Shown here: positions 56,273-64,000 of the stretch, piece by piece | How positions within the stretch are numbered: the first letter of the stretch is position 1 | Layout: every line of letters begins with the position of its first letter | NCBI GenBank assembly: GCA_014896305.1 | Contig: JADBKQ010000007.1 | Location: 54,328 to 118,327, forward strand | Source: Limnochordaceae bacterium | GTDB lineage: Bacteria; Bacillota; Limnochordia; Limnochordales; DUMU01 | Length of the DNA: 64,000 bases | Reading direction: 5' to 3' | Notes under the pieces: model-generated | Database searches by the model: none | Seen by the model: only the letters and a program-made list of their open reading frames with translations | Told to the model about the DNA's origin: nothing | Program-made: the position numbers and the translations under genes

Positions 56273-56508
56273 CAATCTGAGGAATCGCTGGATTCCCAAC
56301 CAGTACCGGGGCTTTTGATCGCCGAGAGGAATAGTGGACTGATACTGGACTTCTGGTGAATCCGAGCTGTGAATGTCTTTCGACGCCGTGGCAACGTCCG
56401 CAGGATGAAGCTGGACTTCCGGTCGATCCGAGCCGGGCCGTTCGTAGCAACTGCGCCGTGACGGCAGCGCTCTGTAGTCATTTCCGGTTCGTGGCTCTGT
56501 GCCCCTGT

Positions 56509-56618
56509 CTGTGCCGCTGCCATCGCTCGGCTGTGCCACCGCTATCGCTTGTCTGTCCTGCTGCGGTTGCTTGTTTGTGCTGCTGCAGTCGCTTGTTTGT
56601 GTCGCTGCCGTCACCTGC
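56509..56618 (+). repeat. 22-nt tandem array, five units
   Basis: Units start at 56509, 56531, 56553, 56575 and 56597, beginning CTGTGCC, CTGTGCC, CTGTCCT, TTGTGCT and TTGTGTC, with GCTGC in the middle and TCGCTTGT at the end. It lies in the long leader between the lacI promoter and the GTG start. Because 22 is not a multiple of three, the open frame through it is not evidence for an N-terminal extension of the regulator. A looser 25-nt duplication (CTGGACTTC...) at 56345 and 56410 precedes it. Confidence 0.88.
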
Positions 56619-56649
56619 AGCCGGGGTCGCCAGTTTGCTGGAGGGCCAG

Positions 56650-57747
56650 GTGAACGATGTGCCAGTCACCATCAAAGATGTTGCTCGTGAATTAGGGGTT
56701 GCCCATTCTACCGTCTCCCGGGCGATCCACAACGATCCCCGCATCAGCGCCGAGACGCGCAGCCGGGTGCTCGCGATGGCGGAGAAGATGGGCTATCGCC
56801 CCAACGCTGCCGCCCGTGGGCTGGTCTGCAGGCGGATGCAGGCGATCGGCCTGGTCATTCCTGCCGTGGCTGATTCCTTTTTCGGGCAGATCACGGATGG
56901 GGTCGACCGGGTGACCTACGACGCGGGGTTCAGCCTTTCCCTGTATGTGACTCATGGTGAACTCCGGCGTGAACTCGACGTTCTCTCCCGCCTATCCGAG
57001 CGCCGGGTCGACGGGCTCATCCTCATGGTCCGCCGGCTGCCCCGCAAGCTCTTGCTCAGCCTGGCCGAGCAACCCATTCCTATCGTGTTCGTTGAACCCC
57101 AGGTGGTCGGCCTGGGGTTTGATTGTGTCCGTGTCGACAACCGCGACGGTGAACGGCAGGCGGTCCGCCACCTGCTGGAGCTGGGACACCGGCGGATCGC
57201 GTTCATCAGCGGGCCTAAAGACTCGCGGGAGAGCCGAGAGCGCCTGGCTGGCTATCGGGAGGCGTTGTTGACGGCAGGAGTGACGCCAGATCCGCAGCTC
57301 GTTCTCCCAGGGGAGTACACCGAAGCGGCGGGGGCGGCGGCCGCGCAACGAGTTCTGGAGATGCCGGCGGAGCAGCGTCCGACAGCGCTGGTGGCGTTCA
57401 ACGACAGGATCGCGATCGGCGCCATGAGCGCCTTGCAGCAGGCAGGGTTGGAGATTCCCCGGGACATGTCACTCGTGGGGTATGACGACATTCTACCGGC
57501 GACCTATGTTCGCCCGCAACTGACCACGGTTCACCAGCCCATCGAAGAGATGGGAGCGGCGGCGGCCCGGTTGTTGATCGATCGGCTTTCCCGTCGCCGG
57601 GGGCCGCGGGCGAATCGGAACGGCCAGGAGGTGCTTCTCCGGGCTGCTCTGGTCCAGAGACAGTCCACAGCTCCGCCCGGGGCCGATCGATTGGGGGGTT
57701 TCGTAGGGCAGGGCCAAGGAGAGGAGGTGATTCATTCGATCAGTTAA
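56650..57747 (+). CDS. LacI-family transcriptional regulator
   Basis: 365 residues from GTG 56650 (GGAGG five bases upstream), giving MNDVPVTIKDVARELGVAHS, the canonical LacI helix-turn-helix start (residues 5-55, with 'TVSRAIHNDPRISAETRSRV'). The hinge is 'MGYRPNAAARGLVCRRMQAI', followed by the periplasmic-binding-protein-like effector domain ('GLVIPAVADSFFGQITDGVD', 'RRVDGLILMV', 'LELGHRRIAFISGPKDSRES', 'RPTALVAFNDRIAIGAMSAL', 'SLVGYDDILPATYVRPQLTT'). It probably represses its own gene and the sugar genes downstream through the CACGTG palindromes and is released by a beta-glucoside or oligosaccharide. A short tail after residue 350 is low complexity. Confidence 0.93.
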   Translation: MNDVPVTIKDVARELGVAHSTVSRAIHNDPRISAETRSRVLAMAEKMGYRPNAAARGLVCRRMQAIGLVIPAVADSFFGQITDGVDRVTYDAGFSLSLYVTHGELRRELDVLSRLSERRVDGLILMVRRLPRKLLLSLAEQPIPIVFVEPQVVGLGFDCVRVDNRDGERQAVRHLLELGHRRIAFISGPKDSRESRERLAGYREALLTAGVTPDPQLVLPGEYTEAAGAAAAQRVLEMPAEQRPTALVAFNDRIAIGAMSALQQAGLEIPRDMSLVGYDDILPATYVRPQLTTVHQPIEEMGAAAARLLIDRLSRRRGPRANRNGQEVLLRAALVQRQSTAPPGADRLGGFVGQGQGEEVIHSIS

Positions 57748-57795
57748 GCAGAGTGGCTAGAGCTAGAGGGAACGGAAGAGACGCGTTCTGGTAAT

Positions 57796-57807
57796 GCACA
57801 CGTGTGC
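57796..57807 (+). promoter_or_regulatory. LacI-family operator 2
   Basis: GCACACGTGTGC, a perfect 12-bp palindrome sharing the CACGTG core and outer GC with operator 1 (combined form GCWCACGTGWGC). It is 165 bases before the binding-protein start, so it can control the sugar genes. No clear promoter hexamers flank it. Confidence 0.65.
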
Positions 57808-57813
57808 TCGATG

Positions 57814-57935
57814 CTTCGTCAGGCTCAGATAGCTTCGCAGGCTGAAGCGGTCTCGCAAAGCCCAAGTGATTTCGCAGGGCTCAGACGCTGCCGAGTTCCA
57901 GTGGTCTTGAAGGGCTCAGGCAGTTTTGAAGGTCA
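57814..57935 (+). repeat. Degenerate 18-19-nt tandem array
   Basis: CTTCGTCAGGCTCAG at 57814, CTTCGCAGGCTGAAG at 57833, TCTCGCAAAGCCCAAG at 57851, TTTCGCAGGGCTCAG at 57870, and later CTTGAAGGGCTCAGG at 57906 and TTTTGAAGG at 57924. One unit between is poorly preserved. The array fills the leader between operator 2 and the ribosome site. Confidence 0.7.
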
Positions 57936-57960
57936 AGTACTACGAGGGAGGGAAGATAGA

Positions 57961-59265
57961 ATGCTGCGCTCAGCTCGAGTGGGATTGGGCAGAACTTTTG
58001 TGTTGGTACTTGCTGTGGTGGCCGTGTTGGCGGACCTTGCTCTCGGCGGTCTGATTCTACGACCGGAGTCGGCACGGGCGGCGACGTCCATCACGTTGAT
58101 GACGCCCGACGCCAACTCGCAGGCCCAGGAATGGTACACCAAGGTATTGAAGCCGGGCTTCGAAAAGGCGACGGGCATCACCCTCAACGTGATCATCATC
58201 CCGGACTGGACTGCGTATCTGCAGAAGCTACCGGTCATGTTCGCCAGTGGAGAAGCTCCTGATGTTTTCAGTGTAGGCGGCGAGTTCGTCGGCACGTATG
58301 TATCCCAAGGAATGCTGCTGCCCTTGAACCGCTTCACGGATACATGGGACGGCCTTAAAGATATGCCGAGGCCGGCCGTGCTGGATGGTACGGTGGACGG
58401 CAAACAGTACACAGTCCCGTACCGTATTGACCAGCGTACGCTCTACTACCGCAAGGATATCTTCGACATGGTAGGGCTCGACCCCAACCACCCGCCGGCG
58501 ACGTGGGACGAACTGGTTGCCATGGGGCGCAAGCTCGTGGTACGGGACGCAGAGGGCCGCTATGTGCGGGATGCTCTCAATCTGTACCCGGCTTGGGACC
58601 TTCTGTCGATCTTCGTCCTCCAAAATGGCGGTCAGCTAGTGTCCGCAGACGGAAAGAGGGCTGGCTTTGATTCCCCGGCGGCCAAGGAAGCCTTGCAATT
58701 CTTCATTGACCTATCACAACGTTATCAGATTGCCGGCAAGGACGGGTCTCCCTGGAAGGGCGCCAACTCCGTCGTGACTGGCACATCGGCGATGGAGTAT
58801 GCCGGCGATTGGGTGCTGGGTGCCATGGCTCAGGTCAACCCGAAGCAATTCAATGACCTTGGGGTCGCGTTGCCGCCTAAGAAGGTCACTCGTTCCGGTC
58901 TGCTCTACGTCAACAAGTGGGCCATCGCCAGCACCAGCAAAGCTCCGGAGGCCGCTTGGAAGCTGATCGAGTACATGGAGGAACCCGAGCGGCGCGGCGA
59001 GGTCTCCCGGATCAACTCGTTCCTGCCTGCCCGGCTGACGATCATTCGCAGCCAAGCGCCGTGGATGAACGATCCCCGCTGGTGGACGATCATGCAGGCC
59101 GCCGAGCAGACGGTTCCGCTGCCCGGCAAGGCCCGCAAGCTGGGCGACGCCTTGTCGGCCATGGAGAAAGCTGTACGCTCCACACTGGCGGGCGAAAAGA
59201 GCCTGGAGCAATCCCTGGCCGAAGCGGTACAGCAGGCGAACCTCTTTTTGCAGGGGAAGCAGTAG
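57961..59265 (+). CDS. Sugar ABC transporter substrate-binding protein
   Basis: 434 residues from ATG 57961 (GGGAGGG nine bases upstream); upstream in-frame sequence is the repeat leader. The signal peptide ends near ESARAA and has no lipobox cysteine. The mature part is a family 1 extracellular solute-binding protein: 'WYTKVLKPGFEKATGITLNV', 'KLPVMFASGEAPDVFSVGGE', 'YTVPYRIDQRTLYYRKDIFD', 'PPATWDELVAMGRKL' and 'GTSAMEYAGDWVLGAMAQVN' are typical. It should deliver oligosaccharides to an MsmF/MsmG-like permease pair, but no permease or ATPase gene is adjacent. Regulated by LacI through operator 2 by inference. Confidence 0.92.
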   Translation: MLRSARVGLGRTFVLVLAVVAVLADLALGGLILRPESARAATSITLMTPDANSQAQEWYTKVLKPGFEKATGITLNVIIIPDWTAYLQKLPVMFASGEAPDVFSVGGEFVGTYVSQGMLLPLNRFTDTWDGLKDMPRPAVLDGTVDGKQYTVPYRIDQRTLYYRKDIFDMVGLDPNHPPATWDELVAMGRKLVVRDAEGRYVRDALNLYPAWDLLSIFVLQNGGQLVSADGKRAGFDSPAAKEALQFFIDLSQRYQIAGKDGSPWKGANSVVTGTSAMEYAGDWVLGAMAQVNPKQFNDLGVALPPKKVTRSGLLYVNKWAIASTSKAPEAAWKLIEYMEEPERRGEVSRINSFLPARLTIIRSQAPWMNDPRWWTIMQAAEQTVPLPGKARKLGDALSAMEKAVRSTLAGEKSLEQSLAEAVQQANLFLQGKQ

Positions 59266-59370
59266 CGCTGGTGAGCCTGGTGAGTTCGTGAGTCGGAGTG
59301 CTTGGTCAAGGGGATCGACCCTCAGAACGATGGAAGCAGCCTCTCTCTATCAAGGAAGTGGGGTGTTACC

Positions 59371-61257
59371 ATGAGCAAATTCATGGTCGGATGGACCCGC
59401 AAAGATCGCTGGCTCTGGTCTTTGCTGGGAGTGTGGTTGGCCGTTGCCATTCTGGCCAGTGGCGCGACGGCAGCAGCTGCCAGCACGGCAGTACTGTGGG
59501 ACATGGAAAACGAGGCAGACATAGCAGGATTCACCAACGATAACACGGGATCCGTCTTTGCGCTCAGTACCGACGTAGCGGTGGACGGAACGCATTCGTT
59601 GCGGTTGACTCCCAGCGGGCAGGCACTGGAGACCAAGCTCTCCCTTCCCCTCGAGGGTGAACGGCTCGCCCGCTGGCAGGGGGCGGATACGTTGGTGGTG
59701 CAGGTGTACCTGGCGGAAAACAGTTCTTTGCTTCCAACCATGTACTTCCTGGGCATGGCGGACGTGACTGGCGACTGGAGCTGGGTGGATGGGGTCTTCG
59801 CGCAGGTGACGCCTCACCCTGGGTGGAACGAGGTACGCTTCAAACTGTCGCCTCCCATGATGAAGGCAAAGCCGACCGGCCGATACATCCTGTACTTTGC
59901 GTTTGCGGGGTTCGACGCCAACAAGAACAAGATCCCCCTGAAGGACGCGATTTACCTCGATCACATCACTGCAGAGGGGGTGGCGGGGGCAGCAGCGGCT
60001 GCCCCCCTCACCGATGAGCAGGCGCAGGCCAGGCTGCAGGCTCGCCTGGCCCAAGCCCCGCCTGCCGCCCGCCAAGATGCCACGGCGACGAGTAACCTGA
60101 CCGACGCAGCCCTGCTGGACGAGATCAGCCGAAGGGCCTTCTTGTACTTCTGGCAGGAAGCCAACCCAAGCAATGGGCTGATCCGCGACCGGAGCACGCC
60201 TGACTCGCCGTGCAGTATTGCGGCTGTGGGCTTCGGTCTGAGCGCTCTTCCTATCGCTATCGAGCAGGGCTGGATCAGCCGGCAAGCAGGCTACGAGCGA
60301 GCCCTGGCCACCTTGCGGACGTTTGCCACCGGCGGAGTAGAAGGGGAACACGGATTCTTCTACCACTTCGTTGACATGCAAAGCGGGCGGCGGGTGCAAA
60401 GTAGTGAGCTATCGTCGATCGACACTGCGCTCTTTCTGGCCGGCGCACTGACGGTGGGCCAGTACTTTCCCGAAACTGAGGTGGCTGAACTGGCTGATCG
60501 CCTGTATCAGGATGCGGACTGGACCTGGATGCAGGCAGGCGGTGTCACTTTGTCCATGGGCTGGACGCCGGAAGGAGGGTTCCTGCCGGCCCGCTGGGAT
60601 TCCTTCAATGAAGACTTAATCTTATACGTGCTGGCTATAGGCTCACCGACCCATCCGATCCCGGCTGCTACCTGGGACTTGCTTTCCCGCCCGACTCGCG
60701 GCGACCACATCTTCGTGAGTGGCGAGCCGCTCTTTGTGTATCAGTATCCTCTGGCCTGGCTCGATCTGCGCCAGGTGGCCGACCGCTACACCAACTACTG
60801 GGACAACGCGGTACGGGCGACGCGGTACAACGCCGAGTTCAGCCGCAGCTTTGCCGGTGAATACCGAACCTACCGGGGCGGGGTGTGGGGGCTGAGTGCG
60901 TCGGACGGTCCCCGTGGTTATCGTGCCTACGGGGCGGCAGGTCAACCGGATGGGACGATTGCTCCTTACGCGAGCGTGGCAGCCTATCCGTTCACGCCGG
61001 ATCTGTCTATCACGAGCATCCGGTCGATGTTGACCCGCTACGGGCCGCTCGTTTGGGGCAAGTACGGCTTTGTGAGTGCTTTCAACGAAGATGAAGACTG
61101 GTATTCCGACCAGTATATCGGCATTGACCAGGGAATCATTCTGCTTATGCTGGAGAACGCTCGGAGTGGCTTGATCTGGCGCCTCTTTGGCCAGAACTTA
61201 CCGATTCAGGAGGCACTCCGGAAGATCGGTTTTCAGCCTTTACAGACCCAAGGGTAG
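59371..61257 (+). CDS. Secreted glucoamylase-fold (GH144-like) glycoside hydrolase with N-terminal beta-sandwich
   Basis: 628 residues from ATG 59371 (AAGGAAGTGGGG upstream). A signal peptide ends near TAAAA. Residues about 35-205 form a beta-sandwich resembling a carbohydrate-binding module (WDMENEADIAGFTNDNTGSV, 'DGTHSLRLTP', 'DAIYLDHITAEGV'). An Ala/Gln-rich linker leads to an (alpha/alpha)6 domain (about 245-620): 'DEISRRAFLYFWQEANPSNG', 'IRDRSTPDSPCSIAAVGFGL', 'GFFYHFVDMQSGRR', 'SSIDTALFLAGALTVGQYF' and 'YGPLVWGKYGFVSAFNEDED', the PF10091 glucoamylase-like family that includes GH144 endo-beta-1,2-glucanases. It probably releases short oligosaccharides outside the cytoplasm. Linkage specificity is inferred, not shown. 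Confidence 0.8.
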   Translation: MSKFMVGWTRKDRWLWSLLGVWLAVAILASGATAAAASTAVLWDMENEADIAGFTNDNTGSVFALSTDVAVDGTHSLRLTPSGQALETKLSLPLEGERLARWQGADTLVVQVYLAENSSLLPTMYFLGMADVTGDWSWVDGVFAQVTPHPGWNEVRFKLSPPMMKAKPTGRYILYFAFAGFDANKNKIPLKDAIYLDHITAEGVAGAAAAAPLTDEQAQARLQARLAQAPPAARQDATATSNLTDAALLDEISRRAFLYFWQEANPSNGLIRDRSTPDSPCSIAAVGFGLSALPIAIEQGWISRQAGYERALATLRTFATGGVEGEHGFFYHFVDMQSGRRVQSSELSSIDTALFLAGALTVGQYFPETEVAELADRLYQDADWTWMQAGGVTLSMGWTPEGGFLPARWDSFNEDLILYVLAIGSPTHPIPAATWDLLSRPTRGDHIFVSGEPLFVYQYPLAWLDLRQVADRYTNYWDNAVRATRYNAEFSRSFAGEYRTYRGGVWGLSASDGPRGYRAYGAAGQPDGTIAPYASVAAYPFTPDLSITSIRSMLTRYGPLVWGKYGFVSAFNEDEDWYSDQYIGIDQGIILLMLENARSGLIWRLFGQNLPIQEALRKIGFQPLQTQG

Positions 61258-61329
61258 AGGGCCACGGGAGCGAATCGCGCGCTTGGCCGACGTAGGAAAC
61301 CCAACGACAATCGCAAGGAGTGGACAAAG

Positions 61330-63843
61330 GTGCAGTCAGGGGAGCAGTTTCGCACAAGTTACGGCTACTTCGACTCGGAACACGACGAATACGTAATCAC
61401 ACGGCCGGATACGCCCCGTCCCTGGATCAACGTCGTCTGCCCTGGCGACTATGGCTTTGTCCTCTCCCAGGCTGGGGGTGGTTACAGCTGGCGGACGCAT
61501 GCCTCACTCAACCGTCTGACCCGTTGGGATCAGGACCTGCTGCGAGACAATAGCGGACGGTTTCTCTACGTCCGGGATGACGAGAGCGGGCAATTCTGGA
61601 GCGCTGCCTGGCAGCCGGTGCAGCGCCCGCCGGACCGCTACCAGGTGCGGCACGGGATCGGTTACTCCGTCATCGAGTCGACGAATGAGGAGATCGCGAC
61701 CGAGTGGACGCTGTTCGTTCCCCCGGGTGAACCTCTCGAAATCTGGCGGCTGCGGGTGCAGAACCGGAGCGACCGCCCGCGCCGCCTCTCCCTCTTCACC
61801 TACTTCGAATGGCTGTTGGGGGCGGCGCCAGACTGGCACCGGGAGTTTCACAAAACGTTCATTGAGACCGCCTATGATGAAGCGGACGGCGTTTTGTGGG
61901 CGACCAAGCACCTATGGGAATTACCCAATCGGCAAGGGCAGCACTGGAACCGCAGTTGGGGGTATTTTGCCTTTCACAGTGCCAGTGAACCGCCAGCCGG
62001 CTACGACGCCGACAAGGAGTCGTTCGTCGGTCCTTACCGCACCCTGGCGGCGCCCCGGGGCGTGGCAGAGGTGACGGGTGAGACGCTGGCAGCGGCAAGT
62101 TCAGTCGCACCGGCGGGCACGGCAGCTTCAGCCAGTCCGGTGGGCGCGGCAGGTTCGATGACACCCACGGGTGTCCAGGGTTTAGAAAATCGAACAGGGC
62201 GGTGGGGCGATGCCATCGGCAGCCTGCACCATCATCTGACCCTTGCCCCCGGCGAAAGCCACACCCTGGTCTACCTGCTGGGGGCAGCGGCTCGAGACGA
62301 GCGGGAACAGGCGTTGGCCTGGGTCCGTCGCTATCGTGACCCGGCCCAGGTCGAAGAGGCCTGGCAAAGGACACGGCGCTTCTGGCAGAAATGGCTGGCC
62401 ACGCCCCGGCTGCACACGCCGGATGAAGCCTTCAACTTGCTGACGAACACGTGGCTCAAGTATCAGGCGCTCTCCGCCCGCTTGTGGGGTCGAACCGCCT
62501 ACTACCAGGCGGGTGGTGCGTACGGCTTTCGGGATCAGCTCCAGGATAGCCAGATCTTCTTGGAGATCGACCCTGCCAAGACCCAGGAGCAGATCCGACT
62601 GCATGCGGCCCACCAGTTCCGGGCCGGCAATGTCCTGCACTGGTGGCATCCCCTCTCCGAGCAGGGGCTCGCCAACCAGATCTCGGACAACCGGCTCTGG
62701 TTGGTTTTCGTCACCCTTAACTATCTCAAAGAAACCCGAGACTGGGCATTCATAGATGAAGAGCTACCCTACCGGGATGGGGGTAGCGGGCCGCTCTACG
62801 AGCATTGCCTAGCCGCGATCGACTACACGTTGGCCCGGCGGAGCGCCCGGGGACTCCCGCTCATCGGCGAAGGCGATTGGAATGACGGCATGAACGCTGT
62901 CGGCTTCGACGGTCGAGGTGAAAGTGTGTGGCTGGGGCAGTTTCTCTATGGGATTGTGCGCGAGTTTGGTCTGGTGGCGGCTCATCGGCAAGACCAGCGG
63001 ACGGCCGCGCGACTGCAGCAAGAGGCGGCCACGTTGCGGGAGGCGGTCAATCGGTACGGCTGGGATGGCGAATGGTATCTGCGCGCCACCTGTGACGACG
63101 GGACGCCTCTGGGCAGCGCTGGCTGCCGCCACGGGCGGATCTTCCTCAATGCTCAAACCTGGGCCATCATCAACGGCCTCGCCGAGGAAGGCCGTACCGT
63201 TCAGCTGTTGAACGCCATCCGGCGCCAGCTATTGACGCCGTACGGGCCAGTGCTGCTTGCGCCGGCCTATGGTGAACCGGACGAGCGCATCGGTTACCTG
63301 ACCCGCTACGCGCCGGGCGTGCGGGAGAATGGCGGGGTGTACATGCATGCAGCCGTCTGGGCGATCTGGGCAGCGGTGAAGGCGAAGGACGCAGCTCTCG
63401 CCTGGCAGTTGTATCGATCGATTTGCCCGGTTCAGCGGGGCATGAATCCGGACCTGTACAAGGTCGAGCCCTACGTGACGCCGGGGAACGTGGATGGCCC
63501 AGACTCGCCCCATCAGGGCAGAGGGGGTTGGACCTGGTACACGGGTTCGGCGGCCTGGCTTTTTCGAGTCAGCCTGGAGTGGCTGTTGGGAGTGCGCCCG
63601 GCGGAGCTGGACGAGCCTGACGGTTTGTACATCGATCCTTGTATCCCACCCGAATGGGATGGTTTCCAGCTCGAGCGTCGCTTCCGCGGAGCTCTCTGCC
63701 ACATTCGGGTGAACAACCCTGACCATGTCAGCCAGGGAGTTCGGCGGGTCGTGCTGGATGGCGTCGAATGGCCGGACCTGGGGCGCTTACCGGAGTTTGC
63801 CGCCGGAACCGAACACGACATCCAGGTGACTTTGGGTGGCTGA
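61330..63843 (+). CDS. GH94 family glycoside phosphorylase (cellobiose-phosphorylase-like)
   Basis: 837 residues, the length of cellobiose phosphorylase. GTG 61330 has AAGGAG 10 bases upstream. The beta-sandwich domain (1-300) opens 'YGYFDSEHDEYVITRPDTPR' and includes 'RPLSLF'-type strands such as 'RPRRLSLFTYFEWLLG'. The (alpha/alpha)6 domain carries 'YGFRDQLQDSQIFL' (D402-D406) and 'IGEGDWNDGMNAVGFDGRGE' with D519, the catalytic acid of GH94, then 'YVTPGNVDGPDSPHQGRGGW' and 'TWYTGSAAWLFRVSLEWLLG'. No signal peptide, so it splits imported disaccharide with phosphate in the cytoplasm, yielding glucose 1-phosphate plus sugar. Cellobiose, laminaribiose or sophorose cannot be distinguished. Confidence 0.92.
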   Translation: MQSGEQFRTSYGYFDSEHDEYVITRPDTPRPWINVVCPGDYGFVLSQAGGGYSWRTHASLNRLTRWDQDLLRDNSGRFLYVRDDESGQFWSAAWQPVQRPPDRYQVRHGIGYSVIESTNEEIATEWTLFVPPGEPLEIWRLRVQNRSDRPRRLSLFTYFEWLLGAAPDWHREFHKTFIETAYDEADGVLWATKHLWELPNRQGQHWNRSWGYFAFHSASEPPAGYDADKESFVGPYRTLAAPRGVAEVTGETLAAASSVAPAGTAASASPVGAAGSMTPTGVQGLENRTGRWGDAIGSLHHHLTLAPGESHTLVYLLGAAARDEREQALAWVRRYRDPAQVEEAWQRTRRFWQKWLATPRLHTPDEAFNLLTNTWLKYQALSARLWGRTAYYQAGGAYGFRDQLQDSQIFLEIDPAKTQEQIRLHAAHQFRAGNVLHWWHPLSEQGLANQISDNRLWLVFVTLNYLKETRDWAFIDEELPYRDGGSGPLYEHCLAAIDYTLARRSARGLPLIGEGDWNDGMNAVGFDGRGESVWLGQFLYGIVREFGLVAAHRQDQRTAARLQQEAATLREAVNRYGWDGEWYLRATCDDGTPLGSAGCRHGRIFLNAQTWAIINGLAEEGRTVQLLNAIRRQLLTPYGPVLLAPAYGEPDERIGYLTRYAPGVRENGGVYMHAAVWAIWAAVKAKDAALAWQLYRSICPVQRGMNPDLYKVEPYVTPGNVDGPDSPHQGRGGWTWYTGSAAWLFRVSLEWLLGVRPAELDEPDGLYIDPCIPPEWDGFQLERRFRGALCHIRVNNPDHVSQGVRRVVLDGVEWPDLGRLPEFAAGTEHDIQVTLGG
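62092..62172 (+). repeat. In-frame 27-nt tandem array in the phosphorylase gene
   Basis: Three units starting at 62092, 62119 and 62146 encode AASSVAPAG, TAASASPVG and AAGSMTPTG (residues 255-281). They lie in a surface loop of the beta-sandwich domain that is absent from ordinary GH94 enzymes. Confidence 0.87.
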
Positions 63844-64000
63844 AGCAGGCGGCGACTGAGTAGGCGGCAGCGTTGCCCGCGTAACTGGAGCAGCGCCCGG
63901 ACATGCGAGTCGACGAGTGCGGGGGCGGTGAGCAGCCCGAGACGGCGGCGAAGATTGGCTTCGGGCCGGAGGGCGGGTGTGAGTCACGAGTTCGACGTGG
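63844..64000. other. Start of another repeat-bearing intergenic region
   Basis: No gene is visible. The last 45 bases (63956-64000) repeat 55340-55384 exactly, implying that a further copy of the repeat region begins here and continues past the edge. Confidence 0.85.

Noticed and set aside
56356..56649. 98-residue N-terminal extension of the LacI regulator
   Set aside because: It would be encoded by the 22-nt array, is Cys/Leu-rich nonsense, and lies before the canonical HTH start, which has its own ribosome site.

Overview
The window comes from a GC-rich bacterium of the Bacillota (Firmicutes), probably a deep-branching lineage. The best evidence is gene order. The first half runs fliD-fliS-fliT-like, hpf, secA, prfB, a YitT-family gene, a ctpB-type protease, a MinJ-like PDZ membrane protein, uvrB and uvrA, which is essentially the Bacillus subtilis fliD-to-uvrA block with local insertions and no ftsEX. 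A valyl-tRNA synthetase T-box leader and the YitT and DUF5317 families fit the same assignment. The envelope looks diderm: there are two TolC-family outer-membrane efflux genes, a MacA-type adaptor, a MacB pair, and two ABC substrate-binding proteins with ordinary AxA signal peptides and no lipobox cysteine. A Limnochordia-like or similar diderm Bacillota is a reasonable guess, but it is an inference.

Layout: 1-1.5 kb, end of a flagellar filament-cap and chaperone operon. 1.3-4 kb, a reverse-strand MerR-like regulator and an unrecognised gene. 4-5.8 kb, amino-acid ABC binding protein and permease with no ATPase gene. 5.8-11 kb, ribosome hibernation factor, two unrecognised soluble proteins, a 25-residue membrane peptide, an HD-GYP protein and a DUF5317 protein. 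11.05-11.85 kb, a gene-free stretch with paired palindromes and a 25-nt tandem array. 12-22 kb, secA (with a promoter-proximal attenuator), prfB (with its programmed frameshift), DUF2993, YitT, S41 protease, PDZ protein and divergent polysaccharide deacetylase. 22-31 kb, uvrB, a GNAT, uvrA, a small gene and an oversized uvrC. 31-34 kb, the two halves of MprF as separate genes. 34-43.3 kb, the complete potassium system kdpFABCDE. 43.6-49.5 kb, tolC-tolC-macA-macB-macB permease. 49.7-55 kb, T-box, valS and folC. 55-56.2 kb, a second gene-free stretch with the same paired palindromes, other repeats and a gene remnant. 56.2-63.8 kb, a beta-glucan utilisation locus: LacI regulator with two matching operators, sugar-binding protein, a secreted glucoamylase-fold (GH144-like) enzyme and a GH94 phosphorylase.

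The most unusual feature is repeat architecture. Both large gene-free regions carry pairs of GGCAA-N5-TTGCC palindromes. The two palindromes of a pair start exactly 35 nt apart, and this spacing is seen four times. The two pairs of each region are about 190-200 nt apart around a partly conserved core, and a degenerate tandem array lies immediately downstream. Separately, short tandem arrays occur through the window: unit lengths of 18-19, 22, 25 and 28 nt outside genes, but 27, 30 and 45 nt (all multiples of three) inside genes. This suggests a general process of short tandem duplication filtered by reading frame. It may also account for low-complexity inserts in UvrC, ValS, FolC and KdpD.

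Several promoters have a TGnTATAAT-type extended -10 with no clear -35. No tRNA, rRNA, insertion sequence, phage or CRISPR was recognised.
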